DNA of 64,000 nucleotides from Coprinellus micaceus (GCA_951394405.1 OX596342.1:186001-250000); one strand, 5' to 3'. Positions 22,386 through 35,463 are shown, counted from the stretch's first letter. Translations and numbers: made by a program. The notes: generated by a model not told the origin, from the sequence alone.

Positions 22386-22970
22386 CTTATTCGTCTTCGC
22401 GGGGACAGCTTCAGTGGGTCTGCGAGTAGACGGTTAGAGCATATGGGACCCACAGTCAGCTGTCAACTGGCCTAATAATAATGAGAGTTTTTCTGTATCC
22501 GACGGCGCCTATTACGTTGGACAATCGTTCCGTTGGGCCCGTACCTCCGACGGTGGTGTATTTGGCAATCGAGAGGTGAGCTTGATTGAGGAGGTATAAT
22601 GAGAGTGGGGATGGTACGACTGATCGACCGACCCTCTTATCAGCAAACCACGGTAAGGAGCGTGCACTGAGACTCACTACTCGCACTGGCTGCAGGGAAC
22701 CGAGTGACTTAAACAGAAGTGCTATGGAGCTCAGGCTGGGGGTTGAAACCTTGGGAGTTCGGAGACCCTGCCCATCCTGAGTTTCTCGCTTCCCTCTTAT
22801 ATACGGTATTCTTGGGGCCCTTCCGCACAGTACCCAGGGTGGCTGGCTCTGTCTTCCAATCGCGGCGAGATTGCCATTTTCTGCACAGCGCCCAGGGTGG
22901 TCGGCTCTTTACGTGCTCGGGGCGAGATCGTCATTTGCTGCCTGATAGGTGTGCCCAAGTGCACTTTCGT
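22386..22970. other. degenerate repeat sequence, no gene
   Basis: The upstream part of the microprotein unit and the shared CCTAATAATAATGAGAGT block are recognisable near 22440-22510. No coding region can be supported. Confidence 0.45.
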
Positions 22971-22976
22971 TCATAT

Positions 22977-23220
22977 CAATGGAATTGCGGCGTGTATTTG
23001 GATGCCCCAATGGGGCTCGTGTTCGAGTGCACAGGTGCAATTTCGGCCATCAATGGAAGTGCGGCGTCTATTCGAATGCCCCGATGAGCCGTGCGTTTGA
23101 GTGTGCAGGTACACTTTGCTTCATATCCCTTGGAGGTCATCCCAAAACGGATGAGTACGAGACAAATACCAATGGAATTGCGGGGTGTATGTGAGCACCC
23201 CGATGAGCCGCGTGTTGGCG
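22977..23220. repeat. 74-bp minisatellite, about three units
   Basis: Units begin CAATGGAA at 22977, 23051 and 23170 and share GCGGCGT, ATGCCCC and CAGGT blocks. The first two are 74 bases apart; the second interval is 119 bases because of a 45-base insertion. Confidence 0.7.
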
Positions 23221-23574
23221 CGTGTTGAGGAGGGCTCCACTAAGTATCGCTTTCTCGCGCTGGTTCCGCAAGAAGGCGACCTACGTATACCCACTGGTGG
23301 ATTTCTCAAAACCCAGATGGACTGAATGGGAATAGTCGTCGATCGAGAGGATGAGCGACAAACCCAAACCCTGTCGACGACTCAAACGGGGCTGCGAAGG
23401 TGAGCCTCGCAGTTGTTGGGTTCGGACGCCGAACGCCACAGTGAATGTGGTATGTTGACCTATCGGCCCATATAGGTAATAGAGCGAATGCGATAATAAA
23501 CTACATCTTGCGAAAGGGAGCCACTTTAGATAGCCGTGACGCAAAGGCGCCCTGGACCAGATGCCTTGACATAC

Positions 23575-24083
23575 ATGCATATTATGCCCTCTCGACCTCA
23601 TCAGTGTTCATCTTCCTGTAGACCTTGGGCCACAGGCAACCCGGCCGTGTTGAGCTGGGTCCCTGAGACTTCGAAACCAAGCTGGTGGGCTTTAATTACC
23701 CCGATTCTTTTGAAACGATGTGGCACCTCGCTTCGTCTCAGCCATCTCGCAACAGCACTGGGTCATTGCATATACGCCCGGTGGCGGAATTTAGGGGAAA
23801 TGGGGGGTTAGAGCACTGTCTTTGGTCCTACACAGGCCCCGAGGCGCAGGGGAAGCTAATTGCCTCTAATCGCGTGTCCTTTCGCATTTAAGCGCCCGCC
23901 CCGCGGCGAACGCCGAGCCCCTATCTCATGCCATCGGTCCGCTCAAACCCGATCCCGCACTGCACCCGAAATGGCACCTGCTTTGCCAGCGTCCTCGACG
24001 TTCGCCTCGCTCTGTCCACATTCCTCTCCCTCTTTTCCTTCTATCTCATTTTCTCGACACGTTCTTTCAAATACCAGAAGGTC
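23575..24083 (+). promoter_or_regulatory. duplicated upstream region of the IES2-like gene
   Basis: This region is similar to 18515-19014. It holds GGCCCCGAGGCGCAGG and CATTTAAGCGCCCG, which also occur at 13540-13595 and 14330-14395. TTTAAGCGCCCG is the best-kept element of the four copies and is a candidate for a factor-binding site or core promoter. Confidence 0.4.
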
Positions 24084-27000
24084 ATGTCGGGACACTACGG
24101 AGGCACGCAGGCAGCAGTAGAGCCACCCAGGACTAGTGAAGGAGGAGGACCTGGAGGATCGGCGCTGAACCCAATGAGACAGGTGGTGGGCGCAGAGCGG
24201 CGGAGTGGCCCCAACCCGGTGGCAGGGGCGTACAACGATGGTTCGGGAAGCGGTGAGTGCTGGGTTCTTTGCGTTTTTGGCTTGCATTCTTTGGTGGATC
24301 ACGTCCACCCAATCTTCTACCCTCCTGTCACATCGTCATGAACGCTTGGGACGACCCCAAAAAACCTAGACCAAGGTAATCATGGGATGAAGGAATGGGT
24401 GGATGATTGATCGAAACGACAAAACTGTGTCGTAACGCCCACCCACTCCCGGTCAGCCTGAGCCCGTGGTCAGGTGTGCGAGGACGTGATGTGAACGTTT
24501 CCAGAATCGATATCACTTTCATTTCATTTAGACTCTGGGTCGTGATTCGATACAGAAGGTTTACTGACGGACGCTTTGATACGATCTGTTTGGCTTACCC
24601 ACCCCGTATTGGACTGGCTTCGTGTGTATCGTGTGCTTCGACTCGAACCACATCGTCGTTCTGCCCTTGCCCCGCCGTTCCTGCGACTCCTGGACGCTGA
24701 ACTCGACCATAACCTGCCAATTTCGTTCTGCACTGTACCGGACATCTCCTCCTCGTACCCCACCCACAACGCCCATATCCCTCCCCACCGGAACGTACCG
24801 ACGATGCGCGCAACCCGGCGCTCAACTCTCACATCCACCTCCGCCCCATCCCGCTCTTCCCTCTCCACGACGACCCCTTCTACTGCGACGAACCCCACAC
24901 ACCCCACACCTTCCCGACGGACGTCTACCCGTGCCGCCGCTACTCGGGCTGCAATCAATATAGACATGCAGATTGGCACATCTTCCGAAGAGGAAGAGGA
25001 ATCTAGCGAAGATGAGGACCTGGATGATGGAGAGGACGGCGGAGGGACGAGCGAAGCGCCTGAGAGAGACGGGGACGGAGAGGACGAAGAGGAGGAGGAG
25101 AAGCAGCCGAGTCGCCCGAGAAGAGCGAGTTTGAAGGTACCCGGTGGCGGAAGGTTGAAGCGCGTGCTGTCAAGCAACGCCTCGTCCGAGTACCACGCCG
25201 ACACGCCGCAAGAGGCGGACGACGACGACGAGCCTGACGTTCAGCCAAGAGCTGGGCAGAGGCAGAGTCAGCGCAGGGCAACGGTGAGCAGGAAGATCAT
25301 CGTGGAGGATGATGACGACGATGGGGAGGAAGAGGTTGATGTCGAAGACGAGGAACAGGTATGTATTCTCAGTCCCTACCCTCGAACTACTGGCACCTAA
25401 CCGACAATAGTCCTACGCCCGCAAGTCAACCCAGCCCCAACCTAAATCCTCCCTCCGCGCCCCAGCGCCCCCGCTTCCCTCCCGCACCTCCCCATCCAAG
25501 CCCACACCGATCCCTTCCTCCAAACCCCAAATCACCGCTCCCAAAACCACGATGTCCCTCCCCCGAATCAAGTTGAGGCTAGGCGGGGCCGGCGGACCCA
25601 GCGCCATACCCATGTCCGCGTCTACGTCGAACGGCACTTCCACGAGTTCGTCTTCGAGGGGGAAAGGCGGGAAGGGGAGGGTGTCGCTTGCGAAGCCCTC
25701 GACGTCAGCACGGAGTCGGGGTCGGGTCGCGATTCAACGGTACGAATCCGAGGAAGATGATATGGAGGAAGAGGAGGAGGATGTGGATATTGAGGGAGAT
25801 GGGGATGATGACGCCGAGGGCGAACTGGAGGACGAAGATGCGGAGGGTGATGAGGAAGATGTTGATGTTGAGGAGGATGGGATTGAGGTCGAGAGCGAGG
25901 ACGAGGATGATGAGAGTGAGGAGGAGATAAACGTTCGGAAGAGTACGTTGCCCACTCCCCTCCCACAATCTACTTACTGACACCCTTCCGAACAACAGCT
26001 ACGGCACGACTAACAGCTCGCCAAGCCGTCCTCTCATCCTCCCTCCTCACCCCGTCGTCCCTCCCCACACCCTCTAGTGGACCAGTCGCAGGGAGCTCGT
26101 CGCTGATATCCCTCGATGCTGGCTTACCTCTGAGCGGAAAGGCGGGCAAGAAGAAGTTCTTGACTGACGTCGAGATGAAGTTGAGAAGGGAGGAGACGGC
26201 GCGGAAGAGGAAGAATTTGAGTGAGAAGAAGTTGGAGGATGAGAAGGTGCGTTGTTACTAACAATCTAATCACTGGAGTTGGTCACTAACTTTTCTTCCT
26301 CTCCCTCGACAGGCCGAAACGATCAACCGACTCCTCAAGAAACAGTCCCGTCCCCGAGCCAAGCGGCAGAACACCGACTCGTCGCTTCCTGGTTCATCGA
26401 CGCCCGCGGGGCGCAGTGCCGGGACGAGGACGCCGAAAGTTCCTGTGGGGCCGACCAAGTTGAGAGCCGGTACGTGCATATTTTCTCTACCTTTCGTTGT
26501 CCTTCCCTTCTCGACGTCTACTCGAATCCCTCCCTCTGATTACTGTAACTAACGAGCCACTCCACACTCTAGCTGCGGCTGTCCCCACACCCGACGGCGA
26601 CGAAGTCATAGTCGAAGAGGACGAAGAGCTCATCGAGGGCGAGGAAGGCGAAGGCGAAGATGAAGAGTGGGAAGACGAAGTCGTCGAGGAGGTCAAGCCG
26701 ACGTGGTTTAGGTGGGTGAGTCGAGCAGTTCCCGTCGACACTTCTCCCCCCTTGTCAACACCGGCTGGGGGTGGAACGGGGGTTACTGGAACGACGAGCC
26801 CCCAGACGGAGAAGATGCAGGTAGATGAGGAGATCCTCTCCCCAGGGGCGAAGAAAGTCGAGGTGGTGCAGAGGAAGATGGTACTCTCCTTCTCTATCCC
26901 ACTATCCCTCGCTCCTGAGCCCATCTCGGGGTCGCCTATGGATATCGACGGCCCCCGCCCACCACCCCCACGTCCCACAGGGGCTGGAGAAATCCCCAAG

Positions 27001-27129
27001 AAACCTTCCGAGCCGGCGATCTGCGCTATCGCGGGGTGCGGGGCGAAGCGGAAGTACAGGCTCGTGAAGGACTGGACGATTGGTGCATGTGGGATGGGTC
27101 ATTTGAAGGTTTTGGAGGCGGGGGTGTGA
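24084..27129 (+). CDS. IES2: INO80 complex subunit B-like protein (PAPA-1 plus HIT-like zinc finger)
   Basis: Exon 1 is 24084-24252. Exons clear at the 3' side are those ending at 25358, 25411-25942, 25999-26246, 26313-26469 and 26573-27129. The start of the exon ending at 25358 (about 24.6-24.8 kb) is not resolved. The product has a serine/threonine/arginine-rich region, long acidic runs (25750-25930), the PAPA-1 core (FLTDVEMKLRREETARKRKN, then AETINRLLKKQ), and a C-terminal CAIAGCGAKRKYRL..ACGMGHLKVLEA tail like the HIT-type finger of this family. PAPA-1 proteins (Ies2 in yeast, INO80B in animals) are subunits of the nuclear INO80 remodeller. This is the only complete copy among several here; a MYND gene follows about 350 bases downstream. 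Confidence 0.85.
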
Positions 27130-27473
27130 GGCACACTACTGCATGGTCGAAATATACACTGTTCCGCGATTCCATTACCTCGAGGGGAGGTCAGACTTTG
27201 GAAGAGGGCCCACGTTGTATCGTCCAGGGTATGACTGGATCTAGGCTTCCGTCTCCTTGATCTGGCACGCCTATGACAGTCACATTCTGGCATTCTATCA
27301 CACACCCGAAATGCTTCACCATGAGTCTCCCCGATGTGAAGGGTGAAGGGTATTTGATGGCTAGAAACCCCTGATACTATAAGTGCAGAGTGACCATAGG
27401 GCGCGACCTCTTCGAGTGCCACTCGCCCCCAGATCATCACCTCCACCATTCTTGCACACTCTCCCCTCACCCC

Positions 27474-29871
27474 ATGGATCCGCGCGCCCCAGTCTTCAGG
27501 GCTCGCTCCATCGAGGAGGTGAGCTTCGAATACCTTGTAAAACATCTCACTGGCCCCTCTTCTAACCTCCGAAGGCCTTGAGGATGATTCACTCGATCAG
27601 GGACGACTACGCGAGCAACTGGCGAAACGTTCTCAACATGTTCCTCCCCCTCCTCGAGCTCCCCTCACGTCCTGGAGTATTCGAGCCGGAAGAGAGCTCA
27701 ATCGCAGAAGCACTCCTCTCCCTCAGCGCAACCGTCGAGATTGTATGTTGGTGCGGCACCCACCCCCAATCACCTATCGCCGAAGCTACTATGGCCCGCG
27801 TCTACGACATAATGGATGGGTGCTTATATTGGTGTCTCCGAGCGCTGAGGATCCCCGCAACCTCTGACTCGATGCCTCCCTCCGAGTCGTTCTCCGAGGG
27901 CGATTCTGGCACAAAGTGTTACCTACTCCCTGTCCACCTTCTCGACTTGTTCGCCCGATTCTATCAAGACCTCCTCAAGAAGGAAGCTACTCTGCACGTG
28001 GCGATCGCCTTTTGGACAGGCCTGTACGATGACCGGGTTCCCCTGTATCGCAACCGCTCCCGGGACCCAGACTATTTCCTCGACCAGGAGGAGCTCGGTA
28101 TTTCGGTATTCTTCGCGATCGCCAAAGCGAATCCGAAAGGACTTTGCGATGCGATCATGAATGGGAGGGTATGCACCCCAGAGATGTTCGTCACTCGCAC
28201 CCGGCAGCGCCTCGTCGGCCTCCTGCAAATCCACCGGCTTCCCTATCTTTCAGAGAGCATCACCACCCCGACTGTGGAGATAACGAACATCGTCCGCGTC
28301 GTCAACACTATCGAAACCTTGTCGGACCAGCACGCCGACTTGAGGACTATCTTTCTGCAGCAGGGAGCGCCAAAGGTGTGCCTAGAGACAGCCAAAGGAA
28401 TGTCAGAGCGCTTTAGCCTCTTGATCGCCAAGAAGGTAGTCTCTCCCACCTGGCCTTTCACAGGAGACGAAGGCGAGCGTACAGCAGTGTCGAAGAACGC
28501 GCTGCTAACCTTGCCAGTCGCCGGAGCTCTGAAAATGGCCGAAGCCTCTCCGAAGGCTACCCTTTCTGAGATCAAGAAGGTTTTCGAGGCCGGGGCGGCG
28601 GAGGTCGCAGTGCGTATGTTCGTTACTGTGTTACCGTGGCCAAAGGCGATGAGAGGGCGGGTGGACGAGCTGTGGGAGGCTATCGAGCGGTATGGACTTT
28701 ATTTGGAGATACTGCCGGCGGTGGTGAAGGGGCTCAGGACACGTGCTCTTCCTCCAGAGACGATGCCCAATCTTGGGGTTGGCAGGCAGGACTTGCCTGA
28801 GTTGAGTAAGAAGATAATGGCCCTCGAGACTTTCGTCAAGCATCGCGTGAGGCTGTGTGATAACCTGAGGGTGAGTTTGACCTCTTTACAAAGACGTAAA
28901 TCAAGGCTAATGTAATCCTGCCCTGTCATTGAAGCACGGCGGGAGGACGTCGAACTCCTCCGGCCTAGTATCTCCAAAGGAGTGCGCGAGGTGTCGTTCT
29001 ATGATCTACTGCTCTCGGGAGTGTCAGAGGGAGGATTGGGACGACCATCATCGGTCCGAGTGTGCACATATGTCCAGAAACTCCGCGAGTCAGTTACCCC
29101 CACGCCTCATCCCATACCATGCTCACAGCTCTCTGCGACAGACCGCAAGTTCCTTGACAGGCGGTACACCCACCACAACCGCGCCTTTCATGCGACTCTC
29201 CTTCGACATTCCTTCGAGACCCACGCCCAACGCCAAGATCTCAAACCCAGTGCGGTTCCTCAGTCGTTTGGTCGAGATTCGGTCGTGTATATTGACATCC
29301 ACCGATCTGGCAACACCGAGTCCTACTCCCTCGAAGCCTACGCGACTGACACTGTGCCTTTGATTCCACCTTCCCTCCGTAAACGCTTTGATTCCTACAT
29401 CAGCGAGTTTAAGGACGCCAATGGCACATACACTGGAAGGGATGTCGGCATGGCGAAGAAGCAGAACGCGAGGCTGATCGAAGGTAGGTTTAGGTACGGT
29501 AGCGAGGATGTTAACCTACTCGTCCTTCTGAGAAAGACGGGGACCATGGCCTTTAAAGGAACCCCAACAGAAAGGAAGCGGCAGATGGTGGCCTTTGAGG
29601 CGAGGGGTCCAACCGCGAAATCGAAGTTCGCCGTTCAAGGTGCGCTGGTATACCATTCGTGAGTGTTCTACATCTTCAAAGAGGACCGAGACTGTGTCTG
29701 ATTCGTGCATCGTGTAGGCAACCGAGGAGCTTTCCGCACCGCAGTGAACCAGAGCCCGAGGCGGTGAGAAATTGGACCTGGAACGGCGTGAATATTGACA
29801 CGGGGGCCAATGGGACGTTGCGAGGGGCTAGGCCGAACACATCATGGCTGATGCCCAATGGGTTGAACTGA
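27474..29871 (+). CDS. MYND-finger protein, paralogue c (721 aa)
   Basis: Exons 27474-27518, 27575-28870, 28935-29088, 29142-29658 and 29718-29871 join in frame throughout. The ATG exon (15 codons) is confirmed by the same layout in paralogue d. The long second exon encodes a helical region (RMIHSIRDDY to FVKHRVRLCDNLR). Exon 3 has the zinc finger: a leading His, then ECARCRSMIYCSRECQ, W and HHRSEC. Exon 4 has the shared domain (NRAFHATLLRHSFETHAQ, GTPTERKRQM). The tail has SFPHRSEPEPEAV. The gene lies directly downstream of the IES2-like gene. Exon lengths 154/517/154 equal those of d, its closest relative. A TATA-like ACTATAAG lies about 100 bases upstream. Function unknown beyond probable protein binding. 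Confidence 0.85.
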
Positions 29872-31864
29872 AAGGGCCGTCGTGGGGAGGTGATTGGATA
29901 ATTTCCAACAGAACACGAGCGATAACTGCTCGAAGGATGCAGCCCATGTAGTGATTATATATTCATTGGGGGGACGGGCATAAATTGGAGTCAAAGCGTT
30001 CGGAAAGACAACCAGCCCGAGCCTTTGAACTACACCCTTACAGGCACATCAAGGTCAGTGACCGGCTCAGGTGCGCACTGTGGACACGAACAACGTGAAG
30101 AAGTAGTGAGAAGAAGGAACAACACATGGACCAACTTGGTGCGAGGTATTAGCAAGACGGCGTGGGGCAGGTAGTAGGGAGCATCGCGGAGGCGGTGGCC
30201 GGTTCCAGTGTGAACCGTGTAGCCTGAAGGGATCGACTGGTCGGTGAGGGTTTACGACGAGCAAGAATAGGGACTCTGCTCTGTGAGTTCCCCGTGGAAC
30301 ATAAATACTGCACACTGAGGTCGAGTCGTCTGCACATCGGGGCAAATCATACCGTGGCCATCGAGGCGAACACCATGGCTTCGCGTGCAGCGCACGCTGA
30401 CACCCTTCCGTCCCATGAAGACTGATATCTCAGCTGACTGCGATCACCATCCGGTCCCCGCAGCTCTATATTCGCGCTACCTTCCCTCCTCACTCAGATT
30501 TGTGACAGATTATCGGTCCTGCGCAGCCAGAGACTAGTGCATCACACCGAGAGAGTAGTTCTGAGCCAAGACTGGCCATTTCGTCACCCAGCCACCGCCT
30601 CATATCATCCTCCTGCAACCCTACAAGGCTACAACACACAGTGTTGAATACTTAGACGGCCATGCCTCCCAGATTTATCCGACTCGACGCGCCGTGCCGA
30701 CGATTAGCGCCCAGGCGGGATTGGTAAGCGGCATTAGTCAGCGCTCGAGGCCTTGCTGGCGATGGTCTGCGGCGCTCTGGTCACCGACTCCCTCTCTAAC
30801 CCCCATGTTCCTTCATTTCAAATACGTCGTTCAGTGGAACCATCTCAAGTAACAACCTTTCATCAATGCACTGGAGCACTGAAGCACTCCCTGACCAAAT
30901 TCACCTCCGGTTGGGTTCAGCATTGAACACCCCCACCTGCATCCCGTTTCCCATTTGCCTTCGCTTCTCGTCCTTTCCGGGGGACATCTGGGCCAAATCC
31001 CTCACCCGAGCGCGTGCGGCCTAACGGCATTGCGCAGCTTGGATCCATATCAGGCACGTACTTTCCCTCCTTGTCCTCGTCGTACCTGGTTGGCTGACAT
31101 GACGGAAGCAGAATTCAGCCTGTGCTTGGCGGACGTCATTCATGCGACCTTCGCTCTGCGCGCCTTTCTTCTGGGATATCCAAAGTGGATGCAACTGAAT
31201 TTATAGTGCTTGGATGCTATCTTTGGGGAGTTCTACATAGAGCTTCGGATGGTTATCTTGTGTCGTAAAGCCCAGTCAGCCGTCCTCTTGGTGTTGACAA
31301 TATTTATGGCCTAGCGACGCAGGCTCCATATCGCTCAAGTTGATATGGACTAATGGCCTGTCTGTGGCTGACTTTGCGGTGGTAAGCAGGAGCGTACACG
31401 TCAATCCGCGTCCCTAGCTCCCTACACTTCCGTCTTCAGCGCTAAACACCGGCGGAGATCCCGGGGTGGAGCAAGAGCAGATGGTCCTCCTTCCTTTCGA
31501 TGCGACTCTCGGCGATCGTCCTCACGGAACACCTGAAATTTGACAAACGTGGAAGAGAATCCGTCGAAAACACAAGGAGGCCGATCACAGCCAGCCTGAT
31601 CCAGGACGAATCACCAATGAGCATCAACGAGCGCCATATCTCCGTCGGTGTCAGTAGGCAAGGATTTCTCATGCAATTGGACCCAGGTGGCTCGCTTCCA
31701 AGACGATGATTTTGGTCAACGTTGGCTAACTGGGACCTTGGGCTTCTCTCGTCATTGTGCTTCCTTCCCTTTTCCTCTCACCGCCATCTCTTTCTTGGCT
31801 TCCTTACGCTCTCTTCTTCTCAACTACCTACACTCGTTTAAACCTCGGAGCCATCGATGCAAAC
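29872..31864. other. 2-kb intergenic region, nothing recognised
   Basis: No frame with domain similarity, intron structure or paralogue support was found. Short open frames on both strands appear to be chance. No RNA gene was recognised. Confidence 0.5.
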
Positions 31865-32670
31865 ATGCGTCTCCACCTAGGCTTCACTTCTCCATCGCGC
31901 ATCCACATCCCCTATCTCGCCCTTTCCTTCATCCTATCCCTCTTGCTCTCACTACAAGGGGCCCAAGCGGCGATTACGACTCCAATCAACCGCAACAACG
32001 ACTATGTCGAGCAAAACGCCAAAGGCTCTTTCTGCTTCTACCCCAAAGCCGTCGACCCCGCCTCCATCGACGTCGCGTGTGTCGGCGGTTCAAAGGGCGA
32101 CTACGCCCAAGTAATGCAGACTCACCTCAACCTCACCACATCCATCAACTACTTCAGCGGGAGCCTCGAGCGCCTAGGCGGGCCCGAGTGGGTGTTCCAG
32201 TCGGGCGGAAGGAAGGTGTATTTGTGTTTGACGGGCAGAGCGGGCGATTACACGTACCAGACGATGTGTACGACGGTTGGTAGGGATAATTCGTTGGGGA
32301 ATTCGACGACGCCGTACTGCAAGATTCAGGCGGGGCAGAAACGCGTTACGGATGGGTGCTACGTGCCGAACCAAGAACCACCAGCAATTACTATCGCCAG
32401 TACGCCGAGAGCCGCGGTTGTCACTGTCACCCGAACATCGGACAGCCCCGCGACGAGTACGATTACGCGGACGGCGAACAGGACGGGAACGGCGTTGAGC
32501 AGTTCGGGGAGTAGTTCAAGCGAGAACGCTGCGAAGAGTCTGTCCAGTGAGTATCATTTTCTGGTTCGTTGCGTGCTCACGCTGAAGGTTGATTCCTTTC
32601 AGGTTACATGGTTCTAGGAGCTGTAAATCTTGCCATCTACTCCTCCCTTCTCGCGATCTACTGGCTATAA
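31865..32670 (+). CDS. secreted, probably membrane- or GPI-anchored protein (249 aa)
   Basis: Exons 31865-32546 and 32603-32670 join in frame. An N-terminal hydrophobic stretch (YLALSFILSLLLSLQGAQA) is a signal peptide. The mature part has several cysteines (FCFYP, VACVGG, LCLTGR, MCTTVG, YCKI, GCYV) and N-glycosylation sites such as NLT and NST. A serine/threonine-rich linker follows, then a short hydrophobic C-terminal end (MVLGAVNLAIYSSLLAIYWL) encoded by the second exon. This is the layout of a cell-wall or GPI-anchored protein, but the end could also be a plain transmembrane anchor. I do not recognise the family. Confidence 0.75.
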
Positions 32671-33046
32671 TCCGACCACCTTCTCTGCGACGTTCGCCTC
32701 CCTACACCGCGCTCTCCTCACTGACCTCACGCTCGCCATACCCCTTGGCACACCGATTAATCCACGACGACTAACCCTAGGACGAGTCACCCCACCGACT
32801 CCAGCTGTTGTACCTCTGCCCACTGTTTGTTCACGGACTGGACTTTTGACTGTGTTGCTGCTAGATGTACCTACAAGCATGTAATTCAAAGGTTCGAGTC
32901 ATTGTTCTATTCAACGTCTTCACTTCCTTCCCGCGCCCATTCTTCTCCTCGTTGCACACGCTCAACCGGACCAGGACCAATTGTTGCTCAGCTCTCGCCC
33001 CGCCGCCGTTCAATTTCATGGGTACATTCCTCTCAGCGCCACCCTC

Positions 33047-35463
33047 TCAATTCAGCCCGCCAGCCCTTCCCCAAGCACCATTCCCTCTGCCCATCTGGAA
33101 CGCGTCAGAGACCTCCTTTCCAAGATCGACGGTGTCGTAGTTCCACCATTTCACCACCTCTGGCTCTGGTTCACGGTGGTCAGGAAACGCCCTGGATTCA
33201 CTTGTCGTCGAAAGAGCCTCTTCAATTAGCGGGGTTCTTGTGCCTAGCAAGGAAGTTGCGACTCACGAATAATACACCAACGTCCCTCGAATGAAGAACT
33301 TCGATTTTGCGGCAGGCCCTCTCGCCTCGAATGCCTCCATCTGCTTGCGCCTTTCCGTTGGCGTGCCTTTGAAGATTGTACTCCCAGCCTTCTTCAACAG
33401 GAGGAGGACGTTGACATCCTCATCACCATACCGGAACCTCCCCTCAACCAGCCTGGCGTTCTGCCTCTTGGTCAGGCCTGCATCCCTCCCATTGTAGGTG
33501 CCGTTCGTGCCCTGGAATTCACTAATGTAAGCATTGAAGCGAGGGTGGAGGTAAGACGGGAGATGAGGTAGGGCTTGGGTGGTGTAGGCGTCGAGCGAGT
33601 AAGACTCGGTGTTGTCCGGGCGGTGGATGTCTATGTACACGACCGAGTCCCGACCGAAGGTTTGAGGAACGGCGGTAGGTTTGAGGTCTTGACGCTGGGC
33701 GTACGTCTCAAAGGCGTGTCGGAGGAGAGTACCATGGAATGCCCGGTTGTGGTGGCTGTAGCGTCGGTCGAGGAACCTTCGCTCTGTCCCAGGTAGGAGG
33801 TGAGTTATATAGAGAAGATCAAAGCAGAATTACTGACCCGCGGCGTCTCGAGACATGTGAGCACACTCATATCTGTGATAGTCACTCCAGTCCTCTTTCT
33901 GACAATCTCCAGAGCAGTAGATGACCGAACGGTATCCTGAACACTCTTTCGGGGAGATTGTAGCAGAGGTATTTGAAAGCCTCTCCCCATGCTACAGCGT
34001 GGGCCGTTAGCTTAGCCTCACCACAAGATCTACCCAACCCGAGTAGGACGGAATACTTACCCTGATGTTGTCGCAGACCCCAGCCCGATGCTTCACGAAC
34101 GATTCAAGCCCGATAATCCTCCTACTCACATCCACCAAGTCACGCCTTCCAACCTGAACGTTAGGCCTCAACTGCGGGGGTAGAGGGCGCTTCCTGATCT
34201 CCCTCACCACCACCGGCAGCAGCTCCAAATAATAAGCGTACCTCTCAATTACCTCCCAAACCTCGTCCGCCTTCCCCCGTAATCCCTTCGACCAAGGGAG
34301 GATTGTGCTGATAATTCCGACTCCGAGCTCCACCGCCCCGGCATCGAATATCTTCTCCACTTCCGAAAGGGTGGACTTCGGAGAGTCCGCTGCCATCTTC
34401 AGCGCTGAAGCGACAGGCGAAGAGAGTAGCGCATTCTTCGACATCGCCATGTGTTCTCCCTGCTCCCCAAATGGCCTCGTGGATGCCACCATCTGCCTGC
34501 CATACATAAGGCTGAAGCGGGCGGACATTGTTTCGGCCGTCTCCATGCACACCTGCGGCGCTCCCTCCTCCAAAAAGAGGGCCCTCAAGTCGGCATCGTC
34601 GTCCGTCAGCATTTCGATGATATAGACAACGCGAACGATGTTCGTTATTTCGACGGTGGGTGACGTGACCACCTCGGATAGGTAAGGGAGTTGGTGGATT
34701 TGGGTAAGATTGACAAGTCGCTGTAATGTTCGAACGACGAATATCTCTGGGGTGGTAACCCTTCCCGCCATGATGGCTGCTGCCAGGCCTTTCGGATTCG
34801 CTTTAGCGATGGCTAGGAACTCAGATATCCCCTTCTCCTGCTCGTCAACGAAGGGGTCCTTGTTGCGCCGACAGTCACGGTAGAGCGAGATGAGGTCGCC
34901 GTCGTACAACCCCGTCCAGAACGCGATCGCCACATCCAACGCAGGTTCCCTGTGGACAAGGTCTTCGTACATTCGGGTAAACGCCTTGAACGAGTCGAGA
35001 AGGTAGACGACATACAGATAGCACTTCGTCCCCAAATCGCCCTGGGAGAGCGACTCGGAGGGAGGCATCGATTCCGGGGTTGCTGGAACCCTCAGCACAC
35101 GCAGACACCAATACAAACACCCGTCCATCGTGTTGTGCACGCGGGAAACAGTGTTTTCGGTGACAGGTGATCGGGGGTGCGTTCCGCACCAGCGTAGAAT
35201 CTCGATGAGTGCGCTGAGGGAGAGGAGTGCGAATGCAATCGAGCCCCCGTCCGGTTCGAACACTTTGGGGTTGAGAGGGAGCCCAAGGTGGGGGAGGAAC
35301 ATGTCGAGGATGTTTTCCCAATCGGTCTCATAGTTTTCTTTGATTGAGTGAGCGACCCTCACAGCCTTTTGGAGTTAGAACGGGGTCAGGCGAGATAAGC
35401 TCCCCAGTGTTTAGCGCTTACTTCCTCGATTGCGCCGCGGGGCAACACTACCTCCAGACTCAT
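33047..35463 (-). CDS. MYND-finger protein, paralogue d (723 aa)
   Basis: Exons in transcript order are 35463-35422, 35365-34061, 33991-33838, 33783-33267 and 33200-33047; all join in frame. The product parallels paralogue c throughout (HSIKENYETDW, LPHLGLP, RDSVVYIDIHR, EPEPEVV), and exons 3-5 have identical lengths. In the zinc finger the usual C-x2-C is C-x2-Y (ECSGYRSVIYC), so one zinc ligand is lost, while the later YC..C and H..EC ligands remain. A TATAAAA-like motif on the - strand lies near 35673. The gene is in inverted orientation relative to c, tail to tail. Confidence 0.85.
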
